Source of the DNA: Glebionis coronaria
Taxonomy: Eukaryota; Streptophyta; Magnoliopsida; Asterales; Asteraceae
Direction: 5' to 3'
Length of the DNA stretch: 64,000 bases
Assembly (NCBI GenBank): GCA_025667525.1
Contig: CM046881.1
Span: forward strand, 25,307,580 to 25,371,579
Below the pieces are notes generated by a model. The model had not been told where the DNA came from, searched no databases, and worked only from the letters and a program-made list of their open reading frames with translations. Positions 1-15,200 of the stretch are shown piece after piece. The position numbers and the translations under genes were made by a program. Each line of letters starts with the position of its first letter. Position 1 is the first letter of the stretch.

Positions 1-1121
1 ACATAATCGCTAACATATAAAAACAGATTTAGATTGAAATTATCTGACAACGTGTGCTGCAATAAAATAGTCATAACATGTGATACATGACTCCGTTTCA
101 GACCACAACTAAGAAAATGGATCCTTGAAATAAGGTATAATTTAATCTAGGCAAAGATTGGTCAAAAGCGACTAAACCTGATAAAAAACTGACGCAAATC
201 GACCATAAACAGATAAAACATTGCCGTTACCGGCTGAAATCATCCAAACATAAGAAAAACCTTCTAAATTTATTTCTAGTCCATATGGACCACATAAAAA
301 CCGGTCAAAATGTTTTCACCCGGATTCTAGATGGATGAAACACGTATATGTATTTTCTTTGTTTAGTTTTGGTCGTGGTTTACCTAGTATAAAAGTTGGT
401 CAGCTAGTATTTGAGGTTGTTTAGAAGGCACTAGACAAAGAGCATCTCGACGACACATTATAATATAAAGGTCAAGATATGAGTGTGTAAAAACACGTTG
501 TGTTATTTGACCAAGAAAACAATGATATTGTTTATCCTTGTGAAGCCTACACAGGTGAATAATTTTATCTAGGAAAAGATTGGTCAAAAGCGACTAAACC
601 TGATAAATAACTGATGCAAATCGACAATAAACAGCTAAAACATTGCCGTTACCGGCTGAAATCATCCAAACATAAGAAAAAACATCTAAATTTATTTCTA
701 GTCCGTATGGACCACATAGAAACCGGTCAAAATGTTTTCGCCTGGATTCTAGATGGATGAAACACATATATGTATTTTCTTTGTTTAGTTTTGGTCTTGT
801 TTTACCTAGTATAAAAGTTAGTCAGCTAGTATTTGAGGTAGTTGAGAATGCACTAGAAAAAGAGCATCTCGACGACACATTATAATATAAAGGTCAAGAT
901 ATGAGTGTGGTCTAACAACACGTTGTGTTATTTGACCAAGAAAACAATGATATTGTTTATCCTTGTGAAGCCTACACAGGTGGATAATATACAAAAAACG
1001 GACAAGTATTTTTTGACATTTCATGTAGGAGGATCATGCTTCTGTATTATATGACTCTGAAATATTTTATTCCATATTTGATTCTATTTAAATTGAGACC
1101 CGTCAAGAAATAAAGTGCCAA
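1..1121 (+). repeat. Fused satellite monomer with ~280-bp deletion
   Basis: This interval is 1121 bp between consecutive monomer starts instead of about 1400. A type C monomer runs to about 564, where the usual GAATAATATAC is replaced by GAATAATTTTATCTAGG, which belongs about 280 bp further on in the next (type A) monomer. The shared GAATAAT at the junction suggests deletion by slippage or recombination between short direct repeats of adjacent monomers. An assembly error is possible but less likely, because the junction is clean and lies at a microhomology. Confidence 0.85.
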
Positions 1122-4100
1122 ACATAATCGCTAAAATATAAAAACAGATTTAGATTGAAATTATCTGACAACGTTGGCTGCAATAAAATTGTCATAACAT
1201 GTGATACATGACTCCGTTTCAAGACCACAACTAAGAAAATGGATCCTTGAAATAAGGATTAATTTTATCTAGGCAAAGATTGGTCAAAAGCGATTAAACC
1301 TGATAAAAAACTGACGCAAATTGACCATAAACAGCAAAAACATTGCCGTAACCGGCTGAAATCATCCAAACCTAAGAAAAAACATCTAAATTTATTTCTA
1401 GTTCATATGGACCACATAGAAACCGGTCAAAATGTTTTCGCCCGGATTCAAGATGGATGAAACCCGTATATGTATTTTCTTTGTTTAATTTTGGTCGTGT
1501 TTTACCTAGTATAAAAGTTGGTCAGCTAGTATTTGAGGTTGTTGAGAATGCACTAGACAAAGAGCATCTCGACGACACATTATAATATAAAGGTCAAGAT
1601 ATGAGTGTGGTCTAACAACACGTTTTGTTATTTGACCAAGAAAACAATGATATTTTTTATCCTCGTGAAGCCTACACAGGTGAATAATATACAAAAAAAG
1701 GACAAGTATTTTTTGACATTTCATGTAGGAGGATCATGCTTTTGTATTATATGACTCTTAAATATTTGATTCCATATTTTATTCTATTTAAATTCAGACC
1801 CGTCAAGAAAAAGAGTGCCAAACATAATCGCTAACATATAAAAACAGATTTAGATTGAAATTATCTGACAACGTGTGCTGCAATAAAATAGTCATAACAT
1901 GTGATACATGACTCCGTTTCAGACCACAACTAAGAAAATGGATCCTTGAAATAAGGTATAATTTAATCTAGGCAAAGATTGGTCAAAAGCGACTAAACCT
2001 GATAAAAAACTGACGCAAATCGACCATAAACAGATAAAACATTGCCGTAACCGGCTGAAATCAACCAAACATAAGAAAAACCTTCCAAATTTATTTCTAG
2101 TCCATATGGACCACATAGAAACCGGTCAAAATGTTTTCGCCCGGATTCTAGATGGATGTAACACGTATATGTATTTTCTTTGTTTAGTTTTGGTCGTGGT
2201 TTACCTAGTATAAAAGTTGGTCAGCTAGTATTTGAGGTTGTTTAGAAGGCACTAGACAAAGAGCATCTCGACGACACATTATAATATAAAGGTCAAGATA
2301 TGAGTGTGTAAAAACACGTTGTGTTATTTGACCAAGAAAACAATGATATTGTTTATCCTTGTGAAGCCTACACAGGTGAATAATATACAAAAAAAAGGAC
2401 AAGTATTTTTTGACATTTCATGTAGGAGGATCATGCTTCTGTATTATATGACTCTTAAATATTTGATTCCATATTTTATTCTATTTAAATTCAGACCCGT
2501 CAAGAAAAAGAGTGCCAAACATAATCGCTAACATATAAAAACAGATTTAGATTGAAATTATCTGACAACGTGTGCTGCAATAAAATCGTCATAACATGTG
2601 ATACATGACTCCATTTCAGACCACAACTAAGAAAATGGATCCTTGAAATAAGGATTAATTTAATCTAGGCAAAGATTGGTCAAAAGCGACTAAACCTGAT
2701 AAAAAACTGACGCAAATCGACCATAAACAGATAAAACATTGTCGTAACCGGCTGAAATCATCCAAACATAAGAAAAACCTTCTAAATTTATTTCTAGTCC
2801 ATATGGACCACATAGAAACCGGTCAAAATGTTTTCGCCTGGATTCTAGATGGATGAAACACGTATATGTATTTTCTTTGTTTAGTTTTGGTCGTGGTTTA
2901 CCTAGTATAAAAGTTGGTCAGCTAGTATTTGAGGTTTTTTAGAAGGCACTAGACAAAGAGCATCTCGACGACACATTATAATATAAACGTCAAGATATGA
3001 GTGTGTAAAAACACGTTGTGTTATTTGACCAAGAAAACAATGATATTGTTTATCCTTGTGAAGCCTACACAGGTGAATAATATACAAAAAAAAGGACAAG
3101 TATTTTTTGACATTTCATGTAGGAGGATCATGCTTCTGTATTATATGACTCTGAAATATTTGATTCCATATTTTATTCTATTTATATTGAGACCCGTGAA
3201 GAAATAGAGTTCCAAACATAATCGCTAACATATAAAAACATATTTAGTTTGAAATTATCTGACAACGTGGGCGGCAACAAAATCGTCATAACATGTGATA
3301 AATGACTCCGTTTCAAGACCAAAACTAAGAAAATAGATCCTTGAAATAAGGAATAATTTTATCTAGGAAAAGATTGGTCAAAAGCGACTAAACCTGATAA
3401 ATAACTGATGCAAATCGACAATAAACAGCCAAAACATTGCCGTTACCGGCTGAAATCATCCAAACATAAGAAAAAACATCTAAATTTATTTCTAGTCCAT
3501 ATGGACCACATAGAAACTGGTCAAAATGTTTTCGCCCAGATTCTAGATGGATGAAACACATATATGTATTTTTTTTGTTTAGTTTTGGTCTTGTTTTACC
3601 TAGTATAAAAGTTAGTCAGCTAGTATTTGAGGTAGTTGAGAATGCACTAGACAAAGAGCATCTCGACGACACATTATAATATAAAGGTCAAGATATGAGT
3701 GTGGTCTAACAACACGTTGTGTTATTTGACCAAGAAAACAATGATATTGTTTATCCTTGTGAAGCCTACACAGGTGAATAATAATCAAAAAAAGGACAAG
3801 TATTTTTTGACATTTCATGTAGGAGGATCATGCTTCTGTATTATATGACTCTTAAATATTTGATTCCATATTTGATTCTATTTAAATTGAGACGCATAAA
3901 GAAATAAAGTTCCAAACATAATCGCTAACATATAAAAACAGATTTAAATTGAAATTATCTGACAACGTGGGCTGCAATAAAATCGTCGTAACATGTGATA
4001 CATGACTCCGTTTCAAGACCACCACTAAGAAAATGGATCCTTGAAATAAGGATTAATTTATCTAGGGAAACATTGGTCAAAAGCGATTAAACCTGATAAA

Positions 4101-7100
4101 AAACTGACGCAAATCGACCATAAACAGCCAAAACATTGCCGTAACCGGCTGAAATCATCCAAACCTAAGAAAAAACATCTAATTTATTTCTAGTTCATAT
4201 GGACAACATAGAAACCGGTCAAAATGTTTTCGCCCAGATTCAAGATGGATGAAACACATATATGTATTTTCTTTGTTTAGTTTTGGTCGTGTTTTACCTA
4301 GTATAAAAGTTGGTCAGCTAGTATTTGAGGTTGTTGAGAATGCACTAGACAAAGAGCATCTCGACGACACATTATAATATAAAGGTCAAGATATGAGTGT
4401 GGTCTAACAACACATTTTGTTATTTGACCAAAAAAACAATGATATTTTTTATCGTTGTGAAGCCTACACAGGTGAATAATATACAAAAAAAAGACAAGTA
4501 TTTTTTGACATTTCATGTAGGAGGATCATGCTTCTGTATTATATGACTCTCAAATATTTGATTCCATATTTTATTCTATTTAAATTGAGACCCGTCAAGA
4601 AAAAGAGTGCCAAACATAATCGCTAACACATAAAAACAGATTTAGATTGAAATTATCTGACAACGTGTGCTGCAATAAAATCGTCATAACATGTGATACA
4701 TGACTCCGTTTCAGACCACAACTAAGAAAATGGATCCTTGAAATAAGGATTAATTTAATCTAGGCAAAGATTGGTCAAAAGCGACTAAACCTGATAAAAA
4801 AACTGACGCAAATCGACCATTAATATATAAAACATTGTCGTAACCGGCTGAAATCATCCAAACATAAGAAAAAACTTCTAAATTCATTTCTAGTCCATAT
4901 GGACCACATAGAAACCGGTCAAAATGTTTTCGCCCGGATTCTAGATGGATGAAACACGTATATGTATTTTCTTTGTTTAGTTTTGGTCGTGGTTTACCTA
5001 GTATAAAAGTTGGTCAGCTAGTGTTTGAGGTTATTTAGAAGGCACTAGACAAAGAGCATCTCGACGACACATTATAATATAAAGTTCAAGATATGAGTGT
5101 GTAAAAACACGTTGTGTTATTTGACCAAGAAAACAATGATATTGTTTATCCTTGTGAAGCCTACACAGGTGAATAATATACAAAAAAAGGACAAGTATTT
5201 TTTGACATTTCATGTAGGAGGATCATGCTTCTGTATTATATGACTCTGAAATATTTGATTCCATATTTTATTCTATTTAAATTGAGACCCGTCAAGAAAT
5301 AGAGTGCCAAACATAATCGCTAACATATAAAAATAGATTTAGATTGAAATTATCTGACAACGTGGGCTGCAACAAAATCGTCATAACATGTGATAAATGA
5401 CTCCGTTTCAAGACCACAACTAAGAAAATGGATCCTTGAAATAAGGAATAATTTTATTTAGGAAAAGATTGGTCAAAAGCGACTAAACCTGATAAATAAC
5501 TGATGCAAATCGACAATAAACAGCCAAAACATTGCTGTTACCGGCTGAAATCATGCAATCATAAGAAAAAACATCTAAATTTATTTCTAGTCCATATGTA
5601 TCACATAGAAACCGGTCAAAATGTTTTCGCCCAGATTCTAGATGGATGAAACACGTATATGTATTTTCTTTGTTTAATTTTGGTCGTGTTTACCTAGTAT
5701 AAAAGTTGGTCAGCTAGTATTTGAGGTTGTTGAGAATGCACTAGACAAAGATTATCTCGACGACACATTATAATATAAAGGTCAAGATATGAGTGTGGTC
5801 TAACAACACGTTGTGTTATTTGACCAAGAAAACAATGATATTGTTTATCCTTGTGAAGCCTACACAGGTGAATAATATACAAAAAAAGGACAATTATTTT
5901 TTGACATTTCATGTAGGAGGATCATGCTTCTGTATTATATGACTCTGAAATATTTGATTCCATATTTTATTCTATTTAAATTGAGACCCGTCAAGAAATA
6001 GAGTGCCAAACATAATAGCTAACATATAAAAACAGATTTAGATTGAAATTATCTGACAAGGTGGGCTGCAACAAAATCGTCATAACATGTGATAAATGAC
6101 TCCGTTTCAAGACCACAACTAAGAAAATGGATCCTTGAAATAAGGAATAATTTTATCTAGGAAAAGATTGGTCAAGAGAGACTAAACCATGAATAATAAC
6201 TGATGCAAATCGACAATAAACAGCCAAAACATTACCGTTACCGGCTGAAATCATCCAGACATAAGAAAAAACATCTAAATTTATTTCTAGTCCATATGGA
6301 CCACATAGAAACCGGTCAAAATGTTTTCGCCCGGATTCTAGATGGATGAAACACATATATGTATTTTCTTTGTTTAGTTTTGGTCTTGTTTTACCTAGTA
6401 TAAAAGTTAGTCAGCTAGTATTTGAGGTAGTTGAGAATGCACTAGACAAAGAGCATCTCGACGACACATTATAATATAAAGGTCAAGATATGAGTGTGGT
6501 CTAAAAACACGTTGTGTTATTTGACCAAGAAAACAATGATATTGTTTACCCTTCTGAAGCCTACACAAGTGAATAATATACAAAAAAAGGACAAGTATTT
6601 TTCGACATTTCATGTAGGAGGATCATGCTTCTGTATTATATGACTCTGAAATATTTGATTCCATATTTGATTCTATTTAAATTGAGACCCGTCAAGAAAT
6701 AGAGTGCCAAACATAATCGTTAACATATAAAAACCGATTTAGATTGAAATTATCTAACAATGTGGGCTGCAATAAAATCGTCATAACATGTGATACATGA
6801 CTTCGTTTCAAGACCACAACTAAGAGAATGGATTCTTGAAATAAAGATTAATTTTATCTAGGCAAACATTGGTCAAAAGCGACTAAACCTGATAAAAAAA
6901 TTGATGAAAATCGACCATAAACAACCAAAACATTGCCGTAACCGGCTGAAATCATCCAAACATAAGAAAAAACATCTAATTTTATTTCTAGTCCATATGG
7001 AACACATAGAAACCGGTCAAAATGTTTTCGCCCGGATTCTAGATGGATGAAACACGTATATGTATTTTCTTTGTTTAATTTTGGTCGTGTTTTACCTAGT

Positions 7101-10100
7101 ATAAAAGTTGGTCAGCTAGTATTTGAGGTTGTTGAGAATGCACTAGACAAAGAGCATCTCAACGACACATTATAATATAAAGGTCAAGATATGAGTGTGG
7201 TCTAACAACATGTTGTGTTATTTGACCAAGAAAACAATGATATTGTTTATCCTTGTGAAGCCTACACAAGTGAATAATATACAAAAAAGGACAAGTATTT
7301 TTTGACATTTCATGTAGGAGGATCATGCTTTTGTATTATATGACTCTGAAATATTTGATTCCATATTTTATTCTATTTAAATTGAGACCCGTCAAGAAAT
7401 AAAGTGCCAAACATAATCGCTAACATATAAAAACAGATTTAGATTGAAATTATCTGACAACGTGGGCTGCAACAAAATCGTCATAACATGTGATAAATGA
7501 CTCCGTTTCAAGACCACAACTAAGAAAATGGATCCTTGTAATAAGGAATTATTTTATCTAGGAAAAGATTAGTCAAAAGCGACTAAACCTGATAAATAAC
7601 TGATGCAAATCGACAATAAACGGCCAAAACATTGCCGTTACCGGCTGTAATCATCCAAACATAAGAAAAAACATCTAAATTTATTTCTAGTCCATATGAA
7701 CCACATAGAAACCGGTCAAAATGTTTTCGCCCGGATTCAAGATGGATGAAACACGTATATGTATTTTCTTTGTTTAGTTTTGGTCGTGTATAAAAGTTGG
7801 TCAGCTAGTATTTGAGGTTGTTGAGAATGCACAAGACAAAGAGCATCTCGACGACACATTATAATTTAAAGGTCAAGATATGAGTGTGGTCTAACAACAC
7901 GTTTTGTTATTTGACCAAGAAAACAAAGATATTTTTTATCCTTGTGAAGCCTACAGGTGAATAATATACAAAAAAAAGGACAAGTATTTTTTGACATTCC
8001 ATGTAGGAGGATCATGCTTCTGTATTATATGACTCTTAAATATTTGATTCCATATTTTATTCTATTTAAATTGAGACCCGTCAAGAAAAAGAGGGCCAAA
8101 CATAATCGCTAACATAAAAAAACAGATTTAGATTGAAATTATCTAACAACGTGTGCTGCAATAAAATCGTCATAACATGTGATACATGACTCCGTTTCAG
8201 ACCACAACTAAGAAAATGGATCCTAGAAATAAGAATTAATTTAATCTAGGCAAAGATTGTTCAAAAGCGACTAAACCTGATAAAAAAACTGACGCAAATC
8301 GACCATAAACAGATAAAACATTGCCGTAACCGGCTGAAATCATCCAAACATAAGAAGAAACTTCTAAATTTATTTCTAGTCCATATGGACCACATAGAAA
8401 CCTGTCAAAATGTTTTTGCCCGGATTCTAGATGGATGAAACACGTATATGTATTTTCTTTGTTTAGTTTTGGTCGTGGTTTACCTAGTATAAAAGTTGGT
8501 CAGTTAGTATTTGAGGTTGTTTAGAAGGCACTAGACAAAGAGCATCTCGACGACACATTATAATATATAAGTCAAGATATGAGTGTGTAAAAACACGTTG
8601 TGTTATTTGACCAAGAAAACAATGATATTGTTTATCCTTGTGAAGCCTACACAGGTGAATAATATACAAAAAAAGGACAAGTATTTTTTGACATTTCATG
8701 TAGGAGGGTCATGCTTCTGTATTATATGACTCTTAAATATTTGATTCCATATTTTATTCTATTTAAATTGAGACCCGTCAAGAAATAGAGTGCCAAACAT
8801 AATCGCTAACATATAAAAACAGATTTAGTTTGAAATTATCTAACAACGTGGGCTGCAACAAAATCGTCATAACATGTGATAAATGACTCCGTTTCAAGAC
8901 CAAAACTAAGAAAATAGATCCTTGAAATAAGGAATAATTTTATCTAGGGAAAGATTGGTCAAAAGCGACTAAACCTGATAAATAACTGATGCAAATCGAC
9001 AATAAACAGCCAAAACATTGCCGTTACCGGCTGAAATCATCCAAACATAAGAAAAACATCTAAATTTATTTCTAGTCCATATGGACCACATAGAAACCGG
9101 TCAAAATGTTTTCGCCCGGATTCTAGATGGATGAATCACATATATGTATTTTCTTTGTTTAGTTTTGGTCTTGTTTTACCTATTATAAAAGTTAGTCAGC
9201 TAGTATTTGAGGTAGTTGAGAATGCACTAGACAAAGAGCATCTCGACGACACATTATAATACAAAGGTCAAGATATGAGTGTGGTCTAACAACACGTTGT
9301 GTTATTTGACCAAGAAAACAATGATATTGTTTATCCTTGTGAAGCCTACACAGGTGAATAATATACAAAAAAGGACAAGTATTTTTTGACATTTCATGTA
9401 GGAGGATCATGCTTCTGTATTATATGACTCTAAAATATTTTATTCCATATTTGATTCTATTTAAATTGAGACTCGTCAAGAAATAAAGTGCCAAACATAA
9501 TCGCTAAAATATAAAAACAGATTTAGATTGAAATTATCTGACAACGTAGGCTGCAATAAAATTGTCATAACATGTGATACATGACTCCGTTTCAAGACCA
9601 CAACTAAGAAAATGGATCCTTGAAGTAAGGATTAATTTTATCTAGGCAAAGATTGGTCAAAAGCGATAAAACCTGATAAAAAACTGACGCAAATCGACCA
9701 TAAACTGCAAAAACATTGCCGTAACCGGCTGAAATCATCCAAACCTAAGAAAAAACATCTAAATTTATTTCTAGTTCATATGGATCACATAGAAACCGGT
9801 CAAAATGTTTTCGCCCGGATTCAAGATGGATGAAACACGTATATGTATTTTCTTTGTTTAATTTTGGTCGTGTTTTACCTAGTATAAAAGTTGGTCAGCT
9901 AGTATTTGAGGTTGTTGAGAATGCACTAGACAAAGCGCATCTCGACGACACATTATAATATAAAGGTCAAGATATGAGTGTGGTCTAACAACACGTTTTG
10001 TTATTTGACCAAGAAAACAATGATATTTTTTATCCTTGTGAAGCCTACACAGGTGAACAATATACAAAAAAGGACAAGTATTTTTTGACATTTCATGTAG

Positions 10101-10193
10101 GAGGATCATGCTTCTGTATTATATGACTCTTAAATATTTGATTCCATATTTTATTCTATTTAAATTGAGACCCGTCAAGAAAAAGAGTGCCAA

Positions 10194-10840
10194 ACATAAT
10201 CGCTAACATATAAAAACAGATTTAGATTGAAATTATCTGACAACATGTGCTGCAATAAAATGGATCCTTGAAATAAGGATTAACTTAATCTAGGCAAATA
10301 TTGGTCAAAAGCGACTAAACCTGATAAAAAAACTGACGCAAATCGACCATAAACAGATAAAACATTGCCGTAACCGGCTGAAATCATCGAAATATAAGAA
10401 AAAACTTCTAAATTTATTTCTAGTCCATATGGACCACATAGAAACCGGTCAAAATGTTTTCGCCCGGATTCTAGATGGATGAAACACGTATATGTATTTT
10501 CTTTGTTTAGTTTTGGTCGTGGTTTACCTAGTATAAAAGTTGGCCAGCTTGTATTTGAGGTTGTTTAGAAGGCACTAGACAAAGAGCATCTCGACGACAC
10601 ATTATAATATAAAGGTCAAGATATGAGTGTGTAAAAACACGTTGTGTTATTTGACCAAGAAAACAATGATATTGTTTATCCTTGTGAAGCCTACACAGGT
10701 GAATAATATACAAAAAAAGGACAAGTATTTTTTGACATTTCATGTAGGAGGATCATGCTTCTATATTATATGACTCTGAAATATTTGATTCCATATTTTA
10801 TTCTATTTAAATTGAGACCCGTGAAGAAATAGAGTTCCAA
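10194..10840 (+). repeat. Shortened satellite monomer (647 bp)
   Basis: This type C monomer lacks 50 bp that all its neighbours carry, between CAATAAAAT and GGATCCTTG (around 10260). The missing block lies between two AAAAT direct repeats, only one of which remains. This fits a short-repeat-mediated deletion that has not spread to other monomers in the window. Confidence 0.85.
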
Positions 10841-12235
10841 ACATAATCGCTAACATATAAAAACAGATTTAGTTTGAAATTATCTGACAACGTGGGCTGC
10901 AACAAAATCGTCATAACATGTGATAAATGACTCCGTTTCAAGACCAAAACTAAGAAAATAGATCATTGAAATAAGGAATAATTTTATCTAGGAAAAGATT
11001 GGTCAAAGGCGACTAAACCTGATAAATAACTAATGCAAATCGACAATAAACAGCCAAAACATTGCCGTTACCGGCTGAAATCATCCAAACATAAGAAAAA
11101 ACATCTAAATTTATTTCTAGTCCATATGGACCACATAGAAACCGGATAAAATGTTTTCGCCCAGATTCTAGATGGATGAAACACATATATGTATTTTCTT
11201 TGTTTAGTTTTCGTCTTGTTTTACCTAGTATAAAAGTTAATCAACTAGTATTTGAGGTAGTTGAGAATGCACTAGACAAAGAGCATCTCGACGACACATT
11301 ATAATATAAAGGTCAAGATATGAGTGTGGTCTAACAACACGTTGTGTTATTTGACCAAGAAAACAATGATATTGTTTATCCTTGTGAAGCCTACACAGGT
11401 GAATAATGTACAAAAAAAGGACAAGTATTTTTTGACATTTCATGTAGGAGGATCATGATTCTGTATTATATGACTCTTAAATATTTGATTCAATATTTTA
11501 TTCTATTTAAATTGAGACCCGTCAAGAATAAGAGGGCCAAACATAATCGCTAACATATAAAAATAGATTTAGATTGAAATTATCTGACAACGTGTGCTGC
11601 AATAAAATCGTCATAACATGTGATACATGACTCCGTTTCAGACCACAACTAAGAAAATGGATCCTTGAAATAAGGATTAATTTAATCTAGGCAAAGATTG
11701 GTCAAAAGCGACTAAACCTGATAAAAAAACTGACGCAAATCGACCATAAATAGATAAAACATAGCCGTAACCGGCTGAAATCATCCAAACATAAGAAAAA
11801 ACTTCTAAATTCATTTCTAGTCCATATGGACCACATAGAAACCGGTCAAAATGTTTTCGCCCGGATTCTAGATGGATGAAACACGTATATGTATTTTCTT
11901 TGTTTAGTTTTGGTCGTGGTTTACCTAGTATAAAAGTTGGTCAGCTAGTGTTTGAGGTTATTTAGAAGGACTAGACAAAGAGCATCTCGACGACACATTA
12001 TAATATAAAGGTCAAGATATGAGTGTGTAAAAACACGTTGTGTTATTTGACCAAGAAAACAATGATACTGTTTATCCTTGTGAAGCCTACACAGGTGAAA
12101 AATATACAAAAAAGGACAAGTATTTTTTGACATTTCATGTAGGAGGATCATGCTTCTATATTATATGACTCTGAAATATTTAATTCCACGTTTTATTCTA
12201 TTTAAATTGAGACCCGTCAAGAAATAGAGTGCCAA

Positions 12236-15200
12236 ACATAATCGCTAACATATAAAAACAGATTTAGATTGAAATTATCTGACAACGTGGGCTGCAACAA
12301 AATCGTCATAACATGTGATAAATGACTCCGTTTCAAGACCACAACTAAAAAAATGGATCCTTGAAATAAGGAATAATTTTATCTAGGAAAAGATTGGTCA
12401 AAAGAGACTAAACCTGATAAATAACTGATGCAAATCGACAATAAACAGCCAAAACATTGCCGTTACCGGCTGAAATCATCCAAACATAAGAAAAAACATC
12501 TAAATTTATTTCTAGTCCATATGGACCACATAGAAACCGGTCAAAATGTTTTCGCCCGGATTCTAGATGGATGAAACACATATATGTATTTTCTTTGTTT
12601 AGTTTTGGTCTTGTTTTACCTAGTATAAAAGTTAGTAAGCTAGTATTTGAGGTAGTTGAGAATGCACTAGACAAAGAGCATCTCGACGACACATTATAAT
12701 ATAAAGGTCAAGATATGAGTGTGGTATAAAAACACGTTGTGTTATTTGAACAAGAAAACAATGATATTGTTTATCCTTCTGAAGCCTACACAAGTGAATA
12801 ATATACAAAAAAAGGACAAGTATTTTTTGACATTTCATGTAGGAGGATCATGCTTCTGTATTATATGACTCTGAAATATTTGATTCCATATTTGATTCTA
12901 TTTAAATTGAGACCCGTCAAGAAGTAGAGTGCCAAACATAATCGCTAACATATAAATACCGATTTAGATTGAAATTATCTGACAACGTGGGCTGCAATAA
13001 AATCGTCATAACATGTGATACATGAATCCGTTTCAAGATCACAACTAAGAAAATGGATCCTTGAAATAAGTATTAATTTTATCTAGGCAAGCATTGGTCA
13101 AAAGCGACTAAACCTGATAAAAAAACTAATGCAAATCGACCATAGACAGCCAAAACATTGCCGCAACCGGCTGAAATCATCCAAACATAAGAAAAAACAT
13201 CTAAATTTATTTCTAGTCCATATGGACCACATAGAAACCGGTCAAAATGTTTTCTCCCGGATTCTAGATGGATGAAACACGTATATGTATTTTCTTTGTT
13301 TAATTTTGGTCGTGTTTTACCTAGTATTAAAGTTGGTCACCTAGTATTTGAGGTTGTTGAGAATGCACTAGACAAAGAGCATCTCGACGACACATTATAA
13401 TATAAAGGTCAAGATATGAGTGTGGTCTAACAACACGTTGTGTTATTTGACCAAGAAAACTATGATATTGTTTATCCTTGTGAAACCTACACAGGTGAAT
13501 AATATACAAAAAAAAGGACAAGTATTTTTTGACATTTCATGTAGGAGGATCATGCTTTTGTATTATTTGAAATATTTGATTCCATATTTTATTCTATTTA
13601 AATTGATACCCGTCAAGAAATAGAGTGCCAAACATAATCGCTAACATATAAAAACAGATTTATATTGAAATTATTTGACAAGGTGGGCTGCAACAAAATC
13701 GTCATAACATGTGATAAATGACTCTGTTTCAAGACCACAACTAAGAAAATGGATCATTGAAATAAGGAATAATTTTATCTAGGAAAAGATTGGTCAAAAG
13801 CGACTAAACCTGGTAAATAACTGATGCAAATCGACAATAAACAGCCAAAACATTGCCGTTACCGGCTGAAATCATCCAAACATAAGAAAAAACATCTAAA
13901 TTTATTTCTAGTCCATATGGACCACATAGAAACCGGTCAAAATGTTTTCGCCCGGATTCTAGATGGATGAAACACATATATGTATTTTCTTTGTTTAGTT
14001 TTGGTCTTGTTTTACCTAGTATAAAAGTTAGTAAGCTAGTATTTGAGGTAGTTGAGAATGCACTAGAGAAATAGCATCTCGACGACACATTATAATATAA
14101 AGTCCAGATATGAGTGTGGTCTAAAAACACGTTGTGTTATTTGAACAAGAAAACAATGATATTGTTTATCCTTCTGAAGCCTACACAAGTGAATAATATA
14201 CAAAAAAAGGACAAGTATTTTTCGACATTTCATGTAGGAGGATCATGCTTCTTTATTATATGACTCTGAAATATTTGATTCCATATTTGATTCTATTTAA
14301 ATTGAGACCCGTCAAGAAATAGAGTGCCAAACATAATCGCTAACATATAAAAACCGATTTAGATTGAAATTATCTGACAACGTGGGCTGCAATAAAATCG
14401 TCATAACATGTGATACATGAATCCGTTTCAAGATCACAACTAAGAAAATGGATCCTTGAAATAAGTATTAATTTTATCTAGGCAAGCATTGGTCAAAAGC
14501 GACTAAACCTGATAAAAAAACTAATGCAAATCGACCATAGACAGCCAAAACATTGCCGTAACCGGCTGAAATCATCCAAACATAAGAAAAAACATCTAAA
14601 TTTATTTCTAGTCCATATGGACCACATAGAAACCGGTAAAAATGTTTTCGCCCGGATTCTAGATGGATGAAACACGTATATGTATTTTCTTTGTTTAATT
14701 TTGGTCGTGTTTTACCTAGTATAAAAGTTGGTCACCTAGTATTTGAGGTTGTTGTGAATGCACTAGACAAAGAGCATCTCGATGACACATTATAATATAA
14801 AGGTCAAGATATGAGTGTGGTCTAACAACACGTTGTGTTATTTGACCAAGAAAACTATGATATTGTTTATCCTTGTGAAGCCTACACAGGTGAATAATAT
14901 ACAAAAAAAGGACAAGTATTTTTTGACATTTCATGTAGGAGGATCATGCTTTTGTATTATATGACTCTGAAATATTTGATTCCATATTTTATTCTATTTA
15001 AATTGAGACCCGTCAAGAAATAGAGTGCCAAACATAATCGCTAACATATAAAAACAGATTTATATTAAAATTATCTGACAAGGTGGGCTGCAACAAAATC
15101 GTCATAACATGTGATAAATGACTCCGTTTCAAGACCACAAGTAAGAAAATGGATCCTTGAAATAAGGAATAATTTTATCTAGGAAAAGATTGGTCAAAAG

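Noticed and set aside
5694..5912. Minus-strand 68-76 codon frame recurring in nearly every monomer
   Set aside because: It recurs at the monomer period and varies as the DNA does, with stops, frameshifts and shifted starts in several copies. No promoter or codon-level conservation supports a gene.
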